Part shown: positions 1 to 11,123 of the stretch, in pieces
Layout of the letters: every line of letters begins with the position of its first letter
Position numbering within the stretch: position 1 is the stretch's first letter
Origin: Areca catechu
Taxonomy: Eukaryota > Streptophyta > Magnoliopsida > Arecales > Arecaceae
Assembly: GCA_021397845.1 (NCBI GenBank)
Contig: CM038047.1
Coordinates: 47,275,210 to 47,339,209 of the forward strand
Direction of reading: 5' to 3'
DNA length: 64,000 bases
Notes under the pieces: model-generated
What the model was told of the DNA's origin: nothing
What the model saw: only the letters and a program-made list of their open reading frames with translations
Database searches by the model: none
Position numbers and translations under genes: made by a program

Positions 1-834
1 AGAGTGTGCCACCTGGATGTGGTGCCTAATTGTTGCCAAGGCAAGCCCTTCTGTCGAGGTCAGCTTCAAGTCGGAGTCGTGCTCATGCTGTTAAGGCAAG
101 CCCTCCTACCGAGGTCATCTCCCGGCCGGAGTCGTGCTCATCCTAACAAGGCGAGCCCTCTACCGAGGTCAGCTCCCAGCTAGAGTCATGCTCATCCTGC
201 CAAGATGAGCCCTCCTACCGAGGTCAGCTCCAGGTCAGAGTCATGCTCATCCTGCCAAGACGAGCCCTCCTACCGAGATCAGCTCCCGGTCAGAGTCGTG
301 CTCATCCTACCAAGGCGAGCCCTCCTACCGAGGTCAGCTCTCGATCGGAGTTATGCTCATGCTACCAAGGCGAGCTCTCCTACCAAGGTTAAGAGTCGTG
401 CTCATGCTGCCAAGGTGAGCACTCTTGCCAAGGTTAGCTCTTGATCGGAGTCATGCTCATGCCGCCAAGACAAGCCCTCCTACCAAGGTCAGCTGCCAGC
501 TGGAGTCATGCTCATGCTATCAAGGCAGGCCTTCCTATCGAGATCAGCTCCCATCGGAGTCATGCTCATGCTACCATGGCAAGCCCTCCTGCCAAGGTCA
601 GCTCCTGGCCGGAGTCGTGCTCATGCTACCAAGGCAAGCCCTCCTATTGAGGTTAGCTCCTGGCCGGAGTCATGCTCATGCTGTCAAGGTGAGCCCTCCT
701 ACCGAGGTCAACTCCCGACCGGAGTCATGCTCATGCTGCCAAGGCGAGCCCACCTGCCGAGGTCAGCTCCCAGCCGAGGTCGTGCTTATAGGACGAGCCC
801 TCCATCTGAGGCCAGCTCCCGGCCAGGGTCGAGC
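1..834 (+). repeat. 55-bp minisatellite in the X LTR, about 15 copies
   Basis: Degenerate tandem copies with a 55-base period. For example, GAGCCCTCCT recurs at 207, 262 and 317. Each monomer contains GAGGTCAGCTCC and TCATGCTCATGC-type blocks. The array gives spurious open frames rich in 'SRSESCSC' and 'HAHA' because 55 is not a multiple of three and all frames stay open. The same array is found in the other X LTRs at 16165-16725 and 22319-23120. Confidence 0.9.
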
Positions 835-839
835 TCATG

Positions 840-2373
840 TATTGACTCTTGTATTGATTTTGATGATTAACAAAATACTTAAATATATTTGAGTACTAAC
901 TATTTGTTGAAGTATGTTTTATTAGAAAAGGTACTCATCAAGTTAGTTGGTTGAATTGCTTATCCAATAGTTGAAGAAGTCTCCTTATGGATGAAGTTTT
1001 AAAGTTAAATGGACTTAAGTACATAATTATGATATGAAAGGATTTAAGTTTTAAGTTTGAAGAAGATTCAGTAGAGTTTTAATTGAGTTTCAGAATATTT
1101 CAGCCGAGTGTCGACTCATGGATATAAAGTATCGACTCATAGTGTTGGCTCACAAAAGTTTAAGATGATACATAGAAGAAGTTTTAGATGGCACACTCGA
1201 AGTATCGACTTATGGAACTCGAAGTGTCGACTCAAGGTGTCGACTCAAGGCCTGAGATAAAAGTTATACAGAACTTGCAGAATTTCAGACTTCCCTCAAG
1301 TGTCGACTCATGGAAGCCAAGTGTCGACTCAAGTATCAACTCATCAGAAGAAGTGTTGACATATCTGAGATTTTTAGAGAGCTTTAAGAAATATTTTTTG
1401 AACTAAATGTCGACTTATGGAGACCAAGTATCGACTCAAGGTGTCGACTCATGACTTGAAGTATTGATACTTGCAGTTTTGCAAACAGTAATGGCTAGTT
1501 TTTTTTGAAGTGAAGAGTTATCCTTTTCGCCCCCCAACAACTAGTTTCACCTCTCCAATGGTTAAAAACTATCATTTGATGTTTGGAAAAGTATTTAAAG
1601 TGGTTTAAACTCAAGAGGGAAGAAACTAATAAGAATTAATTGATTATCCATTGAGAGTTCATTACTTTTGAGAGAAGTTGAGCTTTCAAGCATTCAAAGT
1701 ATTCAAGTTCAGCCATTCAAAATCATTTAAGGCTTCAACAACTCAAGGACAAGCATCTTCAACAGCATTCAAAGAGCTTCAAAGAGATATTAGCTTTTAT
1801 TTGAAAGCTTTTCTATATTTCATACATTCTACTTGATTCTTGTTATTGTTTTCTAGTTTCAAGGGAATTGAAACTAGAATAGACATTTGTTGGGGAGCCT
1901 TTGTGACAAAATCAATGGAGGGTTTTGGTTAGCCTAAGTGACAAAATCAAGGAGGTTGTTTGGTGAGCCTAAGTTACAAAACCAACTAGATTTTTGGTTA
2001 GCCCATAAAACTGAAGGGCTTTTGACTTGTGTTCCCAATGAAAATAAGTTGGATTTTGATTAATGAGCCCGGAAAACTAATCGGCTATAATCAAGGAAGA
2101 TTATAGTGAAATTCCCAAGTGGATCTTGGAAAGTGGATATAGGTGCCTTGGTGTGCACCAAACCACTATAAATTATTATGTTTGTGGTTGCTTGCTCTCT
2201 TATTGTTTGTCTTTATTTACTTTGTATTTACTTACTTGTTTCCACTGCATACTCTTAAATAGCACACAAACACTTGAAATTCACTAGCACCTAAAAAGTT
2301 TTTGAATTGGCACATACTTGCAAAAGTTTTTAAAACCCAATCACCGCCCTTTTGGATTGCTTGCTGGGAAACA
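840..2373 (+). mobile_element. Sirevirus-like solo LTR inside the X LTR (TSD TCATG)
   Basis: The 1534-bp insert starts TATTGACTC and ends GGGAAACA. TCATG is present on both sides (835-839 and 2374-2378). The uninterrupted X LTR at 16150 reads straight across this point, which proves the insertion. The outer end resembles the Z LTRs (TTTTGATGATTAACAAAAT against TTTTGATGAATAACAAAAT). About a dozen GTCGACTCA-type motifs lie at 1100-1465. No internal genes or second LTR are present, so it is a solo LTR. The first dinucleotide is TA instead of TG. Confidence 0.85.
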
Positions 2374-3506
2374 TCATGCTTCCTGAGGTGGGGCTCCTGA
2401 AGCGGGCCCCTTCCCTGCCTTGCAGAGGATAGAATTCCCACTAGCAATGAAGGAGGAGAGAATCAACAACATTTCAAATCACACCAAGGGGAGCCTCCAT
2501 CCACCTACAACCTCAGGAGGTGGCATATGCCCCACCATTAAATCAAGCTCTGCAACGCGTTACCCGCATGCTCCGCGCAAAGCATGCCCCTCCAAGTCCT
2601 AGATCCTGTAGCATGCCACCATGTTGACGATCATGCAACTGGGGGCCTTAACCCTCACAACATAAACCTGAACCTCCCCAAGTGGAGTATTTCATCAAGG
2701 CCACAAGCCCTACGATGCTCTGACGGTCCCTCTGAGAATAAAAACATCCCACCATGGCTCGGGGCTCAGTGGCATGATGCCTACCCCTCCCATAGGGAAC
2801 TACACCATCGAAGGGACAAGCTCTATGCCACATCGACAAGCAACCCCCAATAGGAGGACCTTCCTCAAAGGACCAATCGAAAGGGGGAAGGATAGTGGGT
2901 AGCAAAAAACCCTCTCCAAAGGGGGCATCAGGAAAAGGACATCTGAGGGAAGCCCCATATCTGGTCTGGGACATAGATCTCACATAAAATAGAAGAAAGA
3001 ATCCCCGAGAGGGGGGGCAGGCAATCAGTAAGAGATAGAGAGCAAACGGGCAAGGAACTAGCTAGCAGAACCTCCCAAGCTCTATGATCCCAACTCCACC
3101 TTGTCTTTATATCTCAGTTCAATCCTTCACCCTCTATGCATGGAGAGTCTCCAAGCTCTCTGCCATAGAGGTTCTATTTTCCTAGGTCATCCCACTGACT
3201 TGACCGTCAGAGTGTCCCCACTGGAATCTCTAGCCCGGGTCTCCTCATTTTTGCAAACCCTTCGGACCAAACAGCCGATCTAGAGAGGAGAGGCGCATTC
3301 ACCACCCGATGGAGCTATGGGCCAAGCTGAGATTGAAGAGCTCCCATGATGGTGGCCATCTTAGACCGGGTGCATGCGGAAGATGTCAATTGGGAGAACC
3401 ATCTACCGGTGCCATGCAAGAGCTGCAGGAAATGGCAGACCTTTGGTGGAAAAGCCACCACCCGATGCCACAAGAGCTATAGGCCACGACGATCCAGGTG
3501 GCAACA

Positions 3507-3599
3507 AATTGGCATGCCAGGTAGGAAAGTAGATATGAGGCTAAGAGGATCATGGCAAAGGCTAGAGATCAGAGCTCTTCAACTGGTGGAGCAACAGTA
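3507..3599 (+). pseudogene. Primer-binding site and truncated gag start of the left X copy
   Basis: Directly after the LTR comes AATTGGCATGCCAGGTAGG, a primer-binding-site type of sequence seen in plant Tat-like gypsy elements. An ATG at 3552 opens the frame MAKARDQSSSTGGAT, identical to the start at 19594 on the other arm. The frame is cut off at 3599, where unrelated sequence begins. Only 16 codons remain, so it cannot make a functional protein. Confidence 0.65.
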
Positions 3600-4602
3600 A
3601 ATATGGTCTTAGATTCTAGTTTTCTCTTTTTGGGTTCTGGGTTCTAGGTTATGAGTCCTTTCTTTCAAAGTTCATAGGAGTTTTACCACTATCCTCAATA
3701 GGTGTCATATTAGGATGAAGTAAGAAAATAGAATAGTTTTTCCATAAGTTCTTGGGTAAACCGAAGCTGATGAGCATAGCACTTATCATATCCATGAGAA
3801 TACATTTTTTACATTCATCTACACCATTGGACTGTGAAAAGTAAGGAGCATTCACTTGATAAATTATACCATGTTCTTGACAGAATTGGAAAAATTCATT
3901 CGAGATATACTCCCCTCCTTTATCAAATCTAAGAATTTTAATTTTTCTTTTCTTGTTGACTTTCTAATTTACTCTTATAGATTTTTAACTTATTAAAAAT
4001 TTATTTTTAGATTTAATTAGATAATAGTAGAAATAATTAAAAAAATCATCTATAATGGTCGTTATGTACCTATTGCCATCACAAGTTGTAGTCTGAGTAG
4101 AGTCACATACAATACTATATATCAACTCTAAGATTAAAGAATTTTTTTTAACTGATTTGAATAGTTTTCTTGATTGTTTAGATTCAGCACATATTTCATA
4201 ATTAGATAAATTTAAGTTTGATTTAGGAATTGGTTTTAATTCCATTATATGTTTAATATTATCTAAGTGTACATGACCTAACTTATCATGTCACAGATTT
4301 TGTTTAAACTTATTTATAAAATAAATTTGATTCTCAATTTTATTAATGAAAGAATTTATTACATTCAGTTTGAATAAGCATTCACTTACATATCCTTTTT
4401 CTATGAAAGCATTATTCTTAGTTATAATTTTATTACAATCAAGGATAATTTGTATCCCTCTGACCAGCTGAGATCTATTAGCAAGGTTCTTTCTAAGATC
4501 TAGAACATGTAACACATCCGTCAGGGTGAGAACTTTTTCTAATATCATTTTCAGGTTGACTCGACCTTGTCGCATGATCCTGGTCACTGTGTTGTTCCCT
4601 AG
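3600..4602 (-). pseudogene. Y copia: GAG-pre-integrase and integrase fragment
   Basis: Reading the minus strand from 4597, the sequence encodes a TNT1-like stretch: VLTLTDVLHVLDLRKNL, then KGYVSECLFKLNV, then the pre-integrase zinc region and part of the integrase core (NRYITTIIDDFF, and further on MISAMLISFGLPKNLW). Several stops and frameshifts break it, so it is dead. It resembles the middle of a Ty1/copia pol polyprotein. The beginning of the same element lies beyond Z at 14939 and beyond X at 23215. Homology fades after about 3650, and the last 50 bases before the inverted-repeat arm (3600-3650) are unassigned. RT, RNase H and the 3' LTR of Y are missing from the window. Confidence 0.75.
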
Positions 4603-6052
4603 TGTTGCCCAGAAATGGAGCCCAAGAGGGGGGGTGAATTGGATCTTTTAAAATTTAAAGCAATAGTGTGCAGGCCTTGTGGTGTTTGTGAGTTATGAAA
4701 TTGATGCACTAAGTTATATGCAATAAATAGAGTGCAATAAGTAAAGAGGAAGAGATAGAAGAGATAATCACATACAAATACAAAGTTTATAATAGTTCGG
4801 TGCAAACCTAGCACCTACATCCACTCCCTAAGCCACCCTTGGAAATTTTACTATAATCTCTCCAAGATTACAGTCAACTTATTTTTCAAAGGCTCACAAG
4901 TCAAAATCTATGTTGGTTTTATCACCTAGGCTCACCAACAAACCTTTACACTTGTTTTGTCTTCGGGCTCACAAGTTAACTCTAGTTGGTTTTATCACCT
5001 TGGCTCACCAACAAACCACAACAACCTTCTTTCAAGACACCCTTGAAAAGATGGTCAAATCAAAAGAGAATTTCAGATATACAATTCAAAATAAACAAGA
5101 CAAACCCTCTTCAAGAGTAGAATGGAATCTTTGAGGCTCTAATTGATGCTTCTCTTGTCTTCTTCTCCTTGGAATATTCTTCAAGCTCTTCTCTTGGAAT
5201 GTTGAAATGATAGGCTTGTAGGCTATTTCTGAGAATTACTCTTTAAATGTTTTTTTTGAAATGAAGTTCTTGAGGGAATATTGGCTTTTAAGCTTTCAAT
5301 GGACTTCAATGCTTCAAGAATGAGTTTGGTGAAGCTTAAATACTTCAAAAACTTCTAAAAAATGGTTATGACCGTTTAAGCTTCGAATCTAGCCGTTAGG
5401 AGCTTGAAAAGACACTTCTACAACTCAGAAAAATAGATCTATTAGGCCTGTCAGAACTCGAGTGTCGACACTTGGTTTATCAGGTGTCGACACTTGACTT
5501 CCAGGTATCGACACTTGAACTTTCAAGTATCGATACTTGATTCACAGGTGTCGATACTTGATACAAAAACACTCCAATGGCCATGTTCTAGATTTTCAAA
5601 AAGTCTCAGGCCTTGAGTCGACACTTGGGAACTTAAGTGTCGACACTTGAGTTTCAGGTGTCGACACTTGAATTCTGGGTGTCGACACTTGGTGTGCCAA
5701 GGAGTTTTTCTGCATTCCAAGAGTTGAAGTGTTGACACTTGACTTCCCAGGTGTCGACACTTGGTTCTGAAAAGTTCACAATTAAGTACAAATTAATCCA
5801 AAAACACAAGTGTTGAATATAAAACTTAAAATCGATGTAAATAACAAATAAATGAATTCTTTTAAGCCCTTTTTGTATGGAGAAGACTCCTCAGATCATG
5901 AAATATGCTTCGTGCCACAGCATGCCACGATACTTTAATTTTGAAAATTTGAGGTGCTTGTTTCCTAAAAACTCATAACTAGAAATAAACATTAGTACAC
6001 AATATGTACTCAACATTTTGTTATTCATCAAAATCACTAGGTGGAGCCAACA
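4603..6052 (-). repeat. Z 3' LTR
   Basis: This 1450-bp direct repeat of 13457-14933 on the minus strand starts TGTTGGCTCC and ends GGCAACA. It contains a block of GTCGAC palindromes (5458-5772) and a leader region rich in GGCTCACAAG/TTGGTTTTATCACC repeats around 4880-5020. The two LTRs differ by many substitutions and small indels, so the insertion is not recent. No gene is present. The short open frames are by-products. Confidence 0.9.
5458..5772. promoter_or_regulatory. Array of 11 copies of the palindrome CAAGTGTCGACACTTG in the Z 3' LTR
   Basis: Eleven near-copies of a 16-bp palindrome centred on GTCGAC, separated by 5-80 bases. Several are perfect in the inner 14 bases. The same array with 12 copies lies in the other LTR (14323-14655), and four copies lie at 9190-9276. 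Multi-copy palindromes in LTRs are described for Sireviruses. A regulatory or protein-binding role is inferred only from position (U3) and retention. Confidence 0.75.
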
Positions 6053-6080
6053 ATCTCCTCCTTTTTGATGATGACAAAAC
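6053..6080 (-). promoter_or_regulatory. Z polypurine tract
   Basis: On the minus strand the sequence immediately before the 3' LTR is a GTCATCATC block followed by AAAAAGGAGGAGAT. This is the usual place and composition of the plus-strand primer, and it fixes the element's orientation as minus. The 500 bases further in (6081-6605) hold no gene. They include a short (TA)n tract near 6493-6511 and two AT-rich, GATATTGGTATCAGATC-like repeats near 6213-6257. Confidence 0.85.
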
Positions 6081-6605
6081 CTTGAGTATCTCAACATTTA
6101 ATTTCAAATTTCAGATTTGATAATTCATGAATATGATTTCAAGCTATTACACCCATAACTTCATAGTTAAGAAGGATGAATCTCCCCCTTAGTTAGACAA
6201 TTCTAATCAGAACAAGTAGATATTGGTATCAGATCTATGTAATATTGGTATCAGATCAAATTTAAAATTTATAAAAATAAAAGATTATACTCTCCCTTTT
6301 TATCAATCATTAGAAAAAGGGAGTAAACTCCCCCTCAAAACGAGCATGGAGACAAAAAGTAGTAGAGTATCAAAGTTGATTCAAGAGTTAACAGGTATCA
6401 TAGCCAAAATGTGTATCTATCAAGTAAATGTAACAACAATGTCAAGATCTGTCAAGATATCATGATAGTATATATAAGTAATATCAGTAATAATATATAT
6501 ATATATATATGCATAGTCAGTAATACAGTACAAAATTTGCTGTCTCATCAGCAACACTAAAACAAACAAAATACATCATGAGACATAAATCATAAGTAAC
6601 ATGAG

Positions 6606-8281
6606 TCATAAATAGCATACAACACAATAAACATCTGTGAGGCTAATCCTCAGATGGATCTCAAAAGATATAGGACCTGTAATCCTAAACCTATGGGCTA
6701 GACCACTAGGAGTCTTCAAAATACCACGACTCCGAGTCCTAGTAGAAGGTCCAAAACAGGGTACAACCCTAGAAGCTCTAGTAAAGGGAGGGGGAAGAGT
6801 CTTAGCAGGAGTGACAAAGACTGGATCAGTGGAGACATGTGTGCTAGTCGAATCAGCGGGAGGAATAACAGGAGACTGCAGCTCTCGGCTGACTACCTCA
6901 TATCCATCTACGCCATCACCACTGTCACTAACACTGTCGTCATCAATAACATCAGTATCTTTGTCCTCAATGCCATCAGCATGGTCACCACCATCAATAG
7001 TATCATCATGTCCATTTTGGTGGTCATCGGGATCATCATCATCACTAGCATCAGGAGGTGGAGCTGCAGGTGCTGCTGGAGGTAGAAGGGATCTCAGTAA
7101 GTCCTCAATACGAGCAAAACCCTCCTCCATAGTCTGACGAATCTCAGCATGCTCCATGGTAGTGTGTGCTCGAAGACCCTCAATCTCGATGCATAATTGG
7201 GTCGTGCGGACACCCAGTCCAATCATCTCACTCCGGAGATCTGTGAACTGCTATCTCGCATGCTCCTCAAAGGATATGTCCATAGAAGGTGGAGGAGCAC
7301 CCGAAGATGTAGCTGTCGGAGTCATCGGCTCTGCCTCTGATGCATGAGCAGCCTGAGGAGGTGAACTAACTAGCCTTGATGGCCCAGCCTCTGCCTCTCG
7401 AATCTCGTCCTCCTCATTTGGCTCCTGGCTAGACTCTCTCCGAACCCACCAACCTACGACCAATCTGTATCCCATGCGATGTAACGACCTCTCGTCATGG
7501 ACGTCTGTGTGCAGAATCTCCTTGGGATCTCCCCCTCCAAGGATACTCTACAAGCTCTAAATAGTCTGGTCAGCCCCATACCGTAGGGTAAACAGTGTCA
7601 TCGCTGGGTCGCAGCATCTCTCATTTGTACTAGCATCATGGATGGTATTTCGACCTGAGTCCTCTGAGTCAAGCATACCATCAGCATTAGCTCTCTCTCG
7701 GTGATGAAGTCAAAGCGCCTAGTCTTCAGAAGCAATATCCGAGCTGTGATATGGTGCAGAAGGTGTATCTCCACTGAAAGCTAGTTTGCGGTGATCACCA
7801 TCACTCCGCAAACATCCTCATGCTCAAGAATGCACCTAAAGGCAGCCTTTCTGTTCTCTACAAGGAAAATACTGATACCATAATGGGGAATCTTCCAAAC
7901 CTTGCTCAGAAGCTCCTCAGTCAAAAGAATCTCTACACCCCTGACCGTAGTCCTCCACAGCAATCGGCGACAGTCCAAGGTGCCATAAAACTCACACACT
8001 AGATGAGGGTAATACCTTTCCTACATGGTGCAGAAGGGTACCAGTCTTGCATCAGTGAGTGTCTGTCTGATCTGGAAATGTTGTCGGTCGAAGAACTCGA
8101 GGTCAATCCGTCGTCCTGAAGCTACAGCCTTCCCTGCCATCCTCTCAGTAGGGGAACCTGGGGTAGCTGAACTATTGGCCTCTCCTATATCATGTCTAGT
8201 CTTGGTCTTCCTCTCAGATCCCTGATTAGGTCTCCTAATAGCTAATCTCTTTCTTGGACCCATCATAATCAAACTGAACAA
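6606..8281 (-). pseudogene. Z third ORF: plant transposon-protein-like domain plus coiled coil
   Basis: Read from 8281 leftwards, the frame starts MGPRKRLAIRR with a basic N-terminus. It continues through a region like the 'putative plant transposon protein' domain (YYPHLVCEFYGTL, ILLTEELLSKVWKIPH, AFRCILEHEDV, LLHHITARILLLKTRRFDFI). It then has a Glu-rich linker, a short coiled-coil segment (RTTQLCIEIEGLRAHTTMEH, FARIEDLLRSLL) and an Asp-rich/Pro-rich tail. Stops and frameshifts occur near 8020, 7780, 7560 and 7250. It sits in sense between RNase H and the polypurine tract, the place where Sireviruses can carry an env-like ORF. I see no clear signal peptide or membrane segment, so an envelope function is not supported. 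The family assignment is from motif memory. Confidence 0.6.
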
Positions 8282-9419
8282 GAAAGGAAGAAAATAAATA
8301 ACCTAGGGGTGTATAGGTTTTAATCAGGTTAAGAACATAGGATAAAGGAGACTATGTCTACCTTAAAGAGGAATACTGGCTTTCAAGAGAAGCAAGAATA
8401 GGTTTTGAAAACTGGGATTAACCAAATTTGAGTTGTAAAATACAAGAAATCGAGGTTGAAATACCTTTAACATAAGAAATCGGGGGTAAAATATCTTTAA
8501 ATACAAGAAATCAAGGGTTATAAGGACATTTTAGGGTTATAAAACTAATCCCAATATATATAAAATGTATATAAAATATATTTAGGTTGCAAAAATTATA
8601 TTCAAAATACAGAAAATATATTTTATAAGGCTAGTGAACTAGGTTTAGCTGAATATGTGGGATTTGGGTTAAAACAAATTAGGATTTTAGATTAAACAAC
8701 AAAGTAGTGAAGATGAGGGTAAATGTTATGAAAACATCTCAAATATTCTTTTCAAAACAAGGAAAATGCAACAAATAGTTTAGAAAACCAGATTTTAGAT
8801 GAAAACCATGATTATTTCGGCCAAAAATCAATCCAACAGTGATTTTCTGAAAAAATGGATGGAATGAGTGGGAAATCGGCCAAAAACCCATGAGAAAACC
8901 AAGAGGAATGCATTCAAGCATGATTCCTTCTAAATGGAATCTTCCAAACGACTAAAAATGTTGAAAAATCCAATCAAATTCATTGAAAATGGACGGAAAA
9001 ACCTATACCTAGGTTACACAGTTCCAAAACAACAAAAAACGAGAAGGGAAATACCTGATTTTAGTTGGAGCAAATGGGAAATGAGTTGATTTGGATGGAG
9101 TGGAGCTTGGGGGACCACTAGAGCTCGAGAGAAAAAGAGGGAAATCAAAATACAAAGCCCTCGGTCCATCCTAAAAAGACAGAAATTTTTCGCGAGTGTC
9201 GACACTTGGGATTTCTCAAGTGTCGACACTTGGTCAGGTGTCGACACTTCGGAAAATCCAAGTGTTGACACTTGGCCAAGAAAGTCCCCAAAAAATATAT
9301 AAAAATCTTCAAAAATTCAAGGATGTTTTAAAAAGCTTTTGGGACTAAACACAAGTGATTTTTGACTAAAATAACTTGGATAAGATAAAATTTGAGAGAG
9401 TTCTAGGAGAATGGATCAA
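8282..9419 (-). other. Spacer between Z RNase H and the third ORF, with a palindrome cluster
   Basis: No coding signal is visible on either strand. At 9190-9276 there are four near-copies of the LTR palindrome CAAGTGTCGACACTTG within 90 bases, about 0.9 kb upstream of the third ORF on its own strand. The rest is AT-rich with short repeats (ATACAAGAAATCGAGG-type near 8448-8520). The cluster could be a captured LTR piece or an internal promoter region. Confidence 0.6.
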
Positions 9420-10980
9420 TGATACCTAACTCTCTTCTAATCAGACAAAATCTCTCTTCACTCAATGGTTTGGTAAACACATCGGCTAATTGATCATCAG
9501 TACACATAAATTCAAGTATTATATTAGAGTTTGTACATGATCTCTTATGAAATGATGTCTTATTTCAATGTGTTTACTTCTTGAATATTGCACAGGATTC
9601 TTAGTTAGATTGATTGCACTAGTATTGTCACATCTTATGGGTGTCTTAATTAGTTTAATGTCAAAATCTTTGAGTTGTTGTTTGATCCATAGAATTTGAG
9701 CATAACAGCTTCCAGCTGCTATATATTTGGCTTCAGCCGTAGATAGAGCAACTAAATTATGTTTCTTGCTGCTCCATGAGATCAAATTTACTCCAAAAAA
9801 CTGATAAGTTCCACTAGTACTCTTACGATCAAGTTTATACCCAGCAAAGTTAGCATCAGAATAAGCAATCAATTCAAATGAAGAATCTCTAGAGTACCAA
9901 AAACCAATTTCAATTAAGCAAGATAGAAATCTAAGTATACGTTTAATAGCCAAAAGATGAGACTCTTTAGGATTAGACTGATATCTAGCACATATACAAA
10001 TACAAAATATGATATCTAGCCTACTGGCAGTAAGATATAATAATGAACCAATCATGCCACGATATAATTTTTGGTCTACAGATTTACCTGATTCATCCTT
10101 GTCAAGTCTACAAGAGGAGCTCATAGGGGTATCTAATGGCTTGGTGCTCTTCATCCCAAACTTCTTGAGTATTTCTTTTGTGTACTTGGCTTGGTTGATG
10201 AAGATCCCCTCTTTGGTTTACTTTATTTGGAGTCCGAGGAAGAAGTTTAGTTCTCCCATCATACTTATCTCGAGCTCACCCTGCATTAACCTTGCAAACT
10301 CTTGACAAAGAGATTCGTTAGTAGCACCGAATATATATCATCCATATATATTTGTACTACAAAGAGATCTTCATTCCTTTTCTTCAAAAATAAAATTTTG
10401 TCAACATTATCTCTAGTAAAATCATTTTTGAGCAAGAAAGAACTTAAACGATAATACCAAGCTCTATGAGCTTGTTTCAAACCATGCAAAGCTTTATGAA
10501 GTTTGAAAACATGGTTTGGAAATTTAGGATTTTTAAAATCATGTGGTTGTTCAACATAAACCTCTTCTTCGATAAAACCATTCAAAAAGGTACTTTTAAC
10601 ATCCATTTAAAATAATTTAAAGTCCATAAAACAAGCAAAAGCCAACAATAGCCTAATTGTCTCAAGTCTAGCCACAGGAGCAAAGGTTTCATCAAAATCA
10701 ATCCATTCCTCCTAATTGTATCCTTTGGCAACTAGTCTAGCCTTATTTCTTGTAACAACATCATTTTCATCAAGTTTGTTTCTAAAAACCCATTTGATGT
10801 CAATAATTGAAACATTTGAAGGCCTATCTACAAGAGTCCAAACATTATTTCTTTTAAATTGGTTAAGTTTGTCTTGCATAGCATTTATCCAATTACTATC
10901 ATTTTCAGCTTTTTCAATAGTCTTAGGTTCAATTTGAGATACAAATGCTAAGTAATCATAAATATTTCTAAGGGATGAAC
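9420..10980 (-). pseudogene. Z pol: reverse transcriptase and RNase H
   Basis: On the minus strand the order is RT N-part (WVFRNKLDENDVV, KARLVAKGYN, FDETFAPVARLET), then MDVKSTFLNGFIEEEVYVEQ, ALHGLKQAHRAWY and the catalytic YMDD box. RNase H follows (YSDANFAGYKLDRKSTSGT, ALSTAEAKYIAAGS, IRCDNTSAINLTKNP), ending near LADVFTKPL. This is the Ty1/copia arrangement. At least three frameshifts or stops break the frame (near 10615, 10300 and 9525). Together with gag it would have formed a single polyprotein. Confidence 0.85.
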
Positions 10981-11123
10981 AAGTACTTACACCTTAGATG
11001 GATCACCAATGATAAGTTCTTTTGGGTGTCCATGAGCATACCTTCATTCTTTAGGTAGAGGATCAACAATAGATGTGTTTCATCAACTTGTGCTTGATCT
11101 CCTTCATTGTTTTGATCACCTTT

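Larger units (their letters stand above)
1..3506 (+). mobile_element. X-family LTR (5' LTR, outer end cut by the window), interrupted by a solo LTR
   Basis: By alignment with 19641-23214 this is an LTR whose outer end (TGATGTGG...) lies about 61 bases before the window. Its inner end, GGTGGCAACA, is at 3506 and is followed directly by a primer-binding site. The LTR has a 55-bp minisatellite near its outer end and a GC-rich body at 2379-3506. A TATA-like stretch (TTTATATC) lies near 3105-3113 on the sense strand. Short reading frames inside it are not conserved as proteins and I do not call them genes. Confidence 0.8.
1..3599 (+). repeat. Left arm of a 3.6-kb inverted repeat
   Basis: This segment is the reverse complement of 19547-23153 with only scattered single-base differences and a net 8-base length difference. 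Position 1 pairs with about 23153 and position 3599 with 19547, so the arm continues beyond the left window edge. It holds most of an X-family LTR, a solo LTR nested at the same site as in the other arm, the primer-binding site and the first 48 bases of gag. Homology stops abruptly at 3599/3600, inside gag and not at an LTR end, so this is a rearrangement or duplication breakpoint and not a transposition boundary. An assembly artefact is a real alternative. Confidence 0.9.

Noticed and set aside
205..892. Several overlapping Ser/His/Cys-rich open frames
   Set aside because: They come from the 55-bp minisatellite, are open in all frames, and repeat in the inverted arm and the X 3' LTR. This is not protein coding.
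3346..3600. 84-codon frame across the LTR end and primer-binding site (also 19454-19801 on the other arm)
   Set aside because: It spans LTR and primer-binding site. Only the last part from the internal ATG is a plausible gag start.
6637..7137. 166-codon plus-strand frame opposite the Z third ORF
   Set aside because: It is antisense to the recognised frame, with low-complexity Ser/Gly content mirroring the acidic/Pro-rich coding strand.
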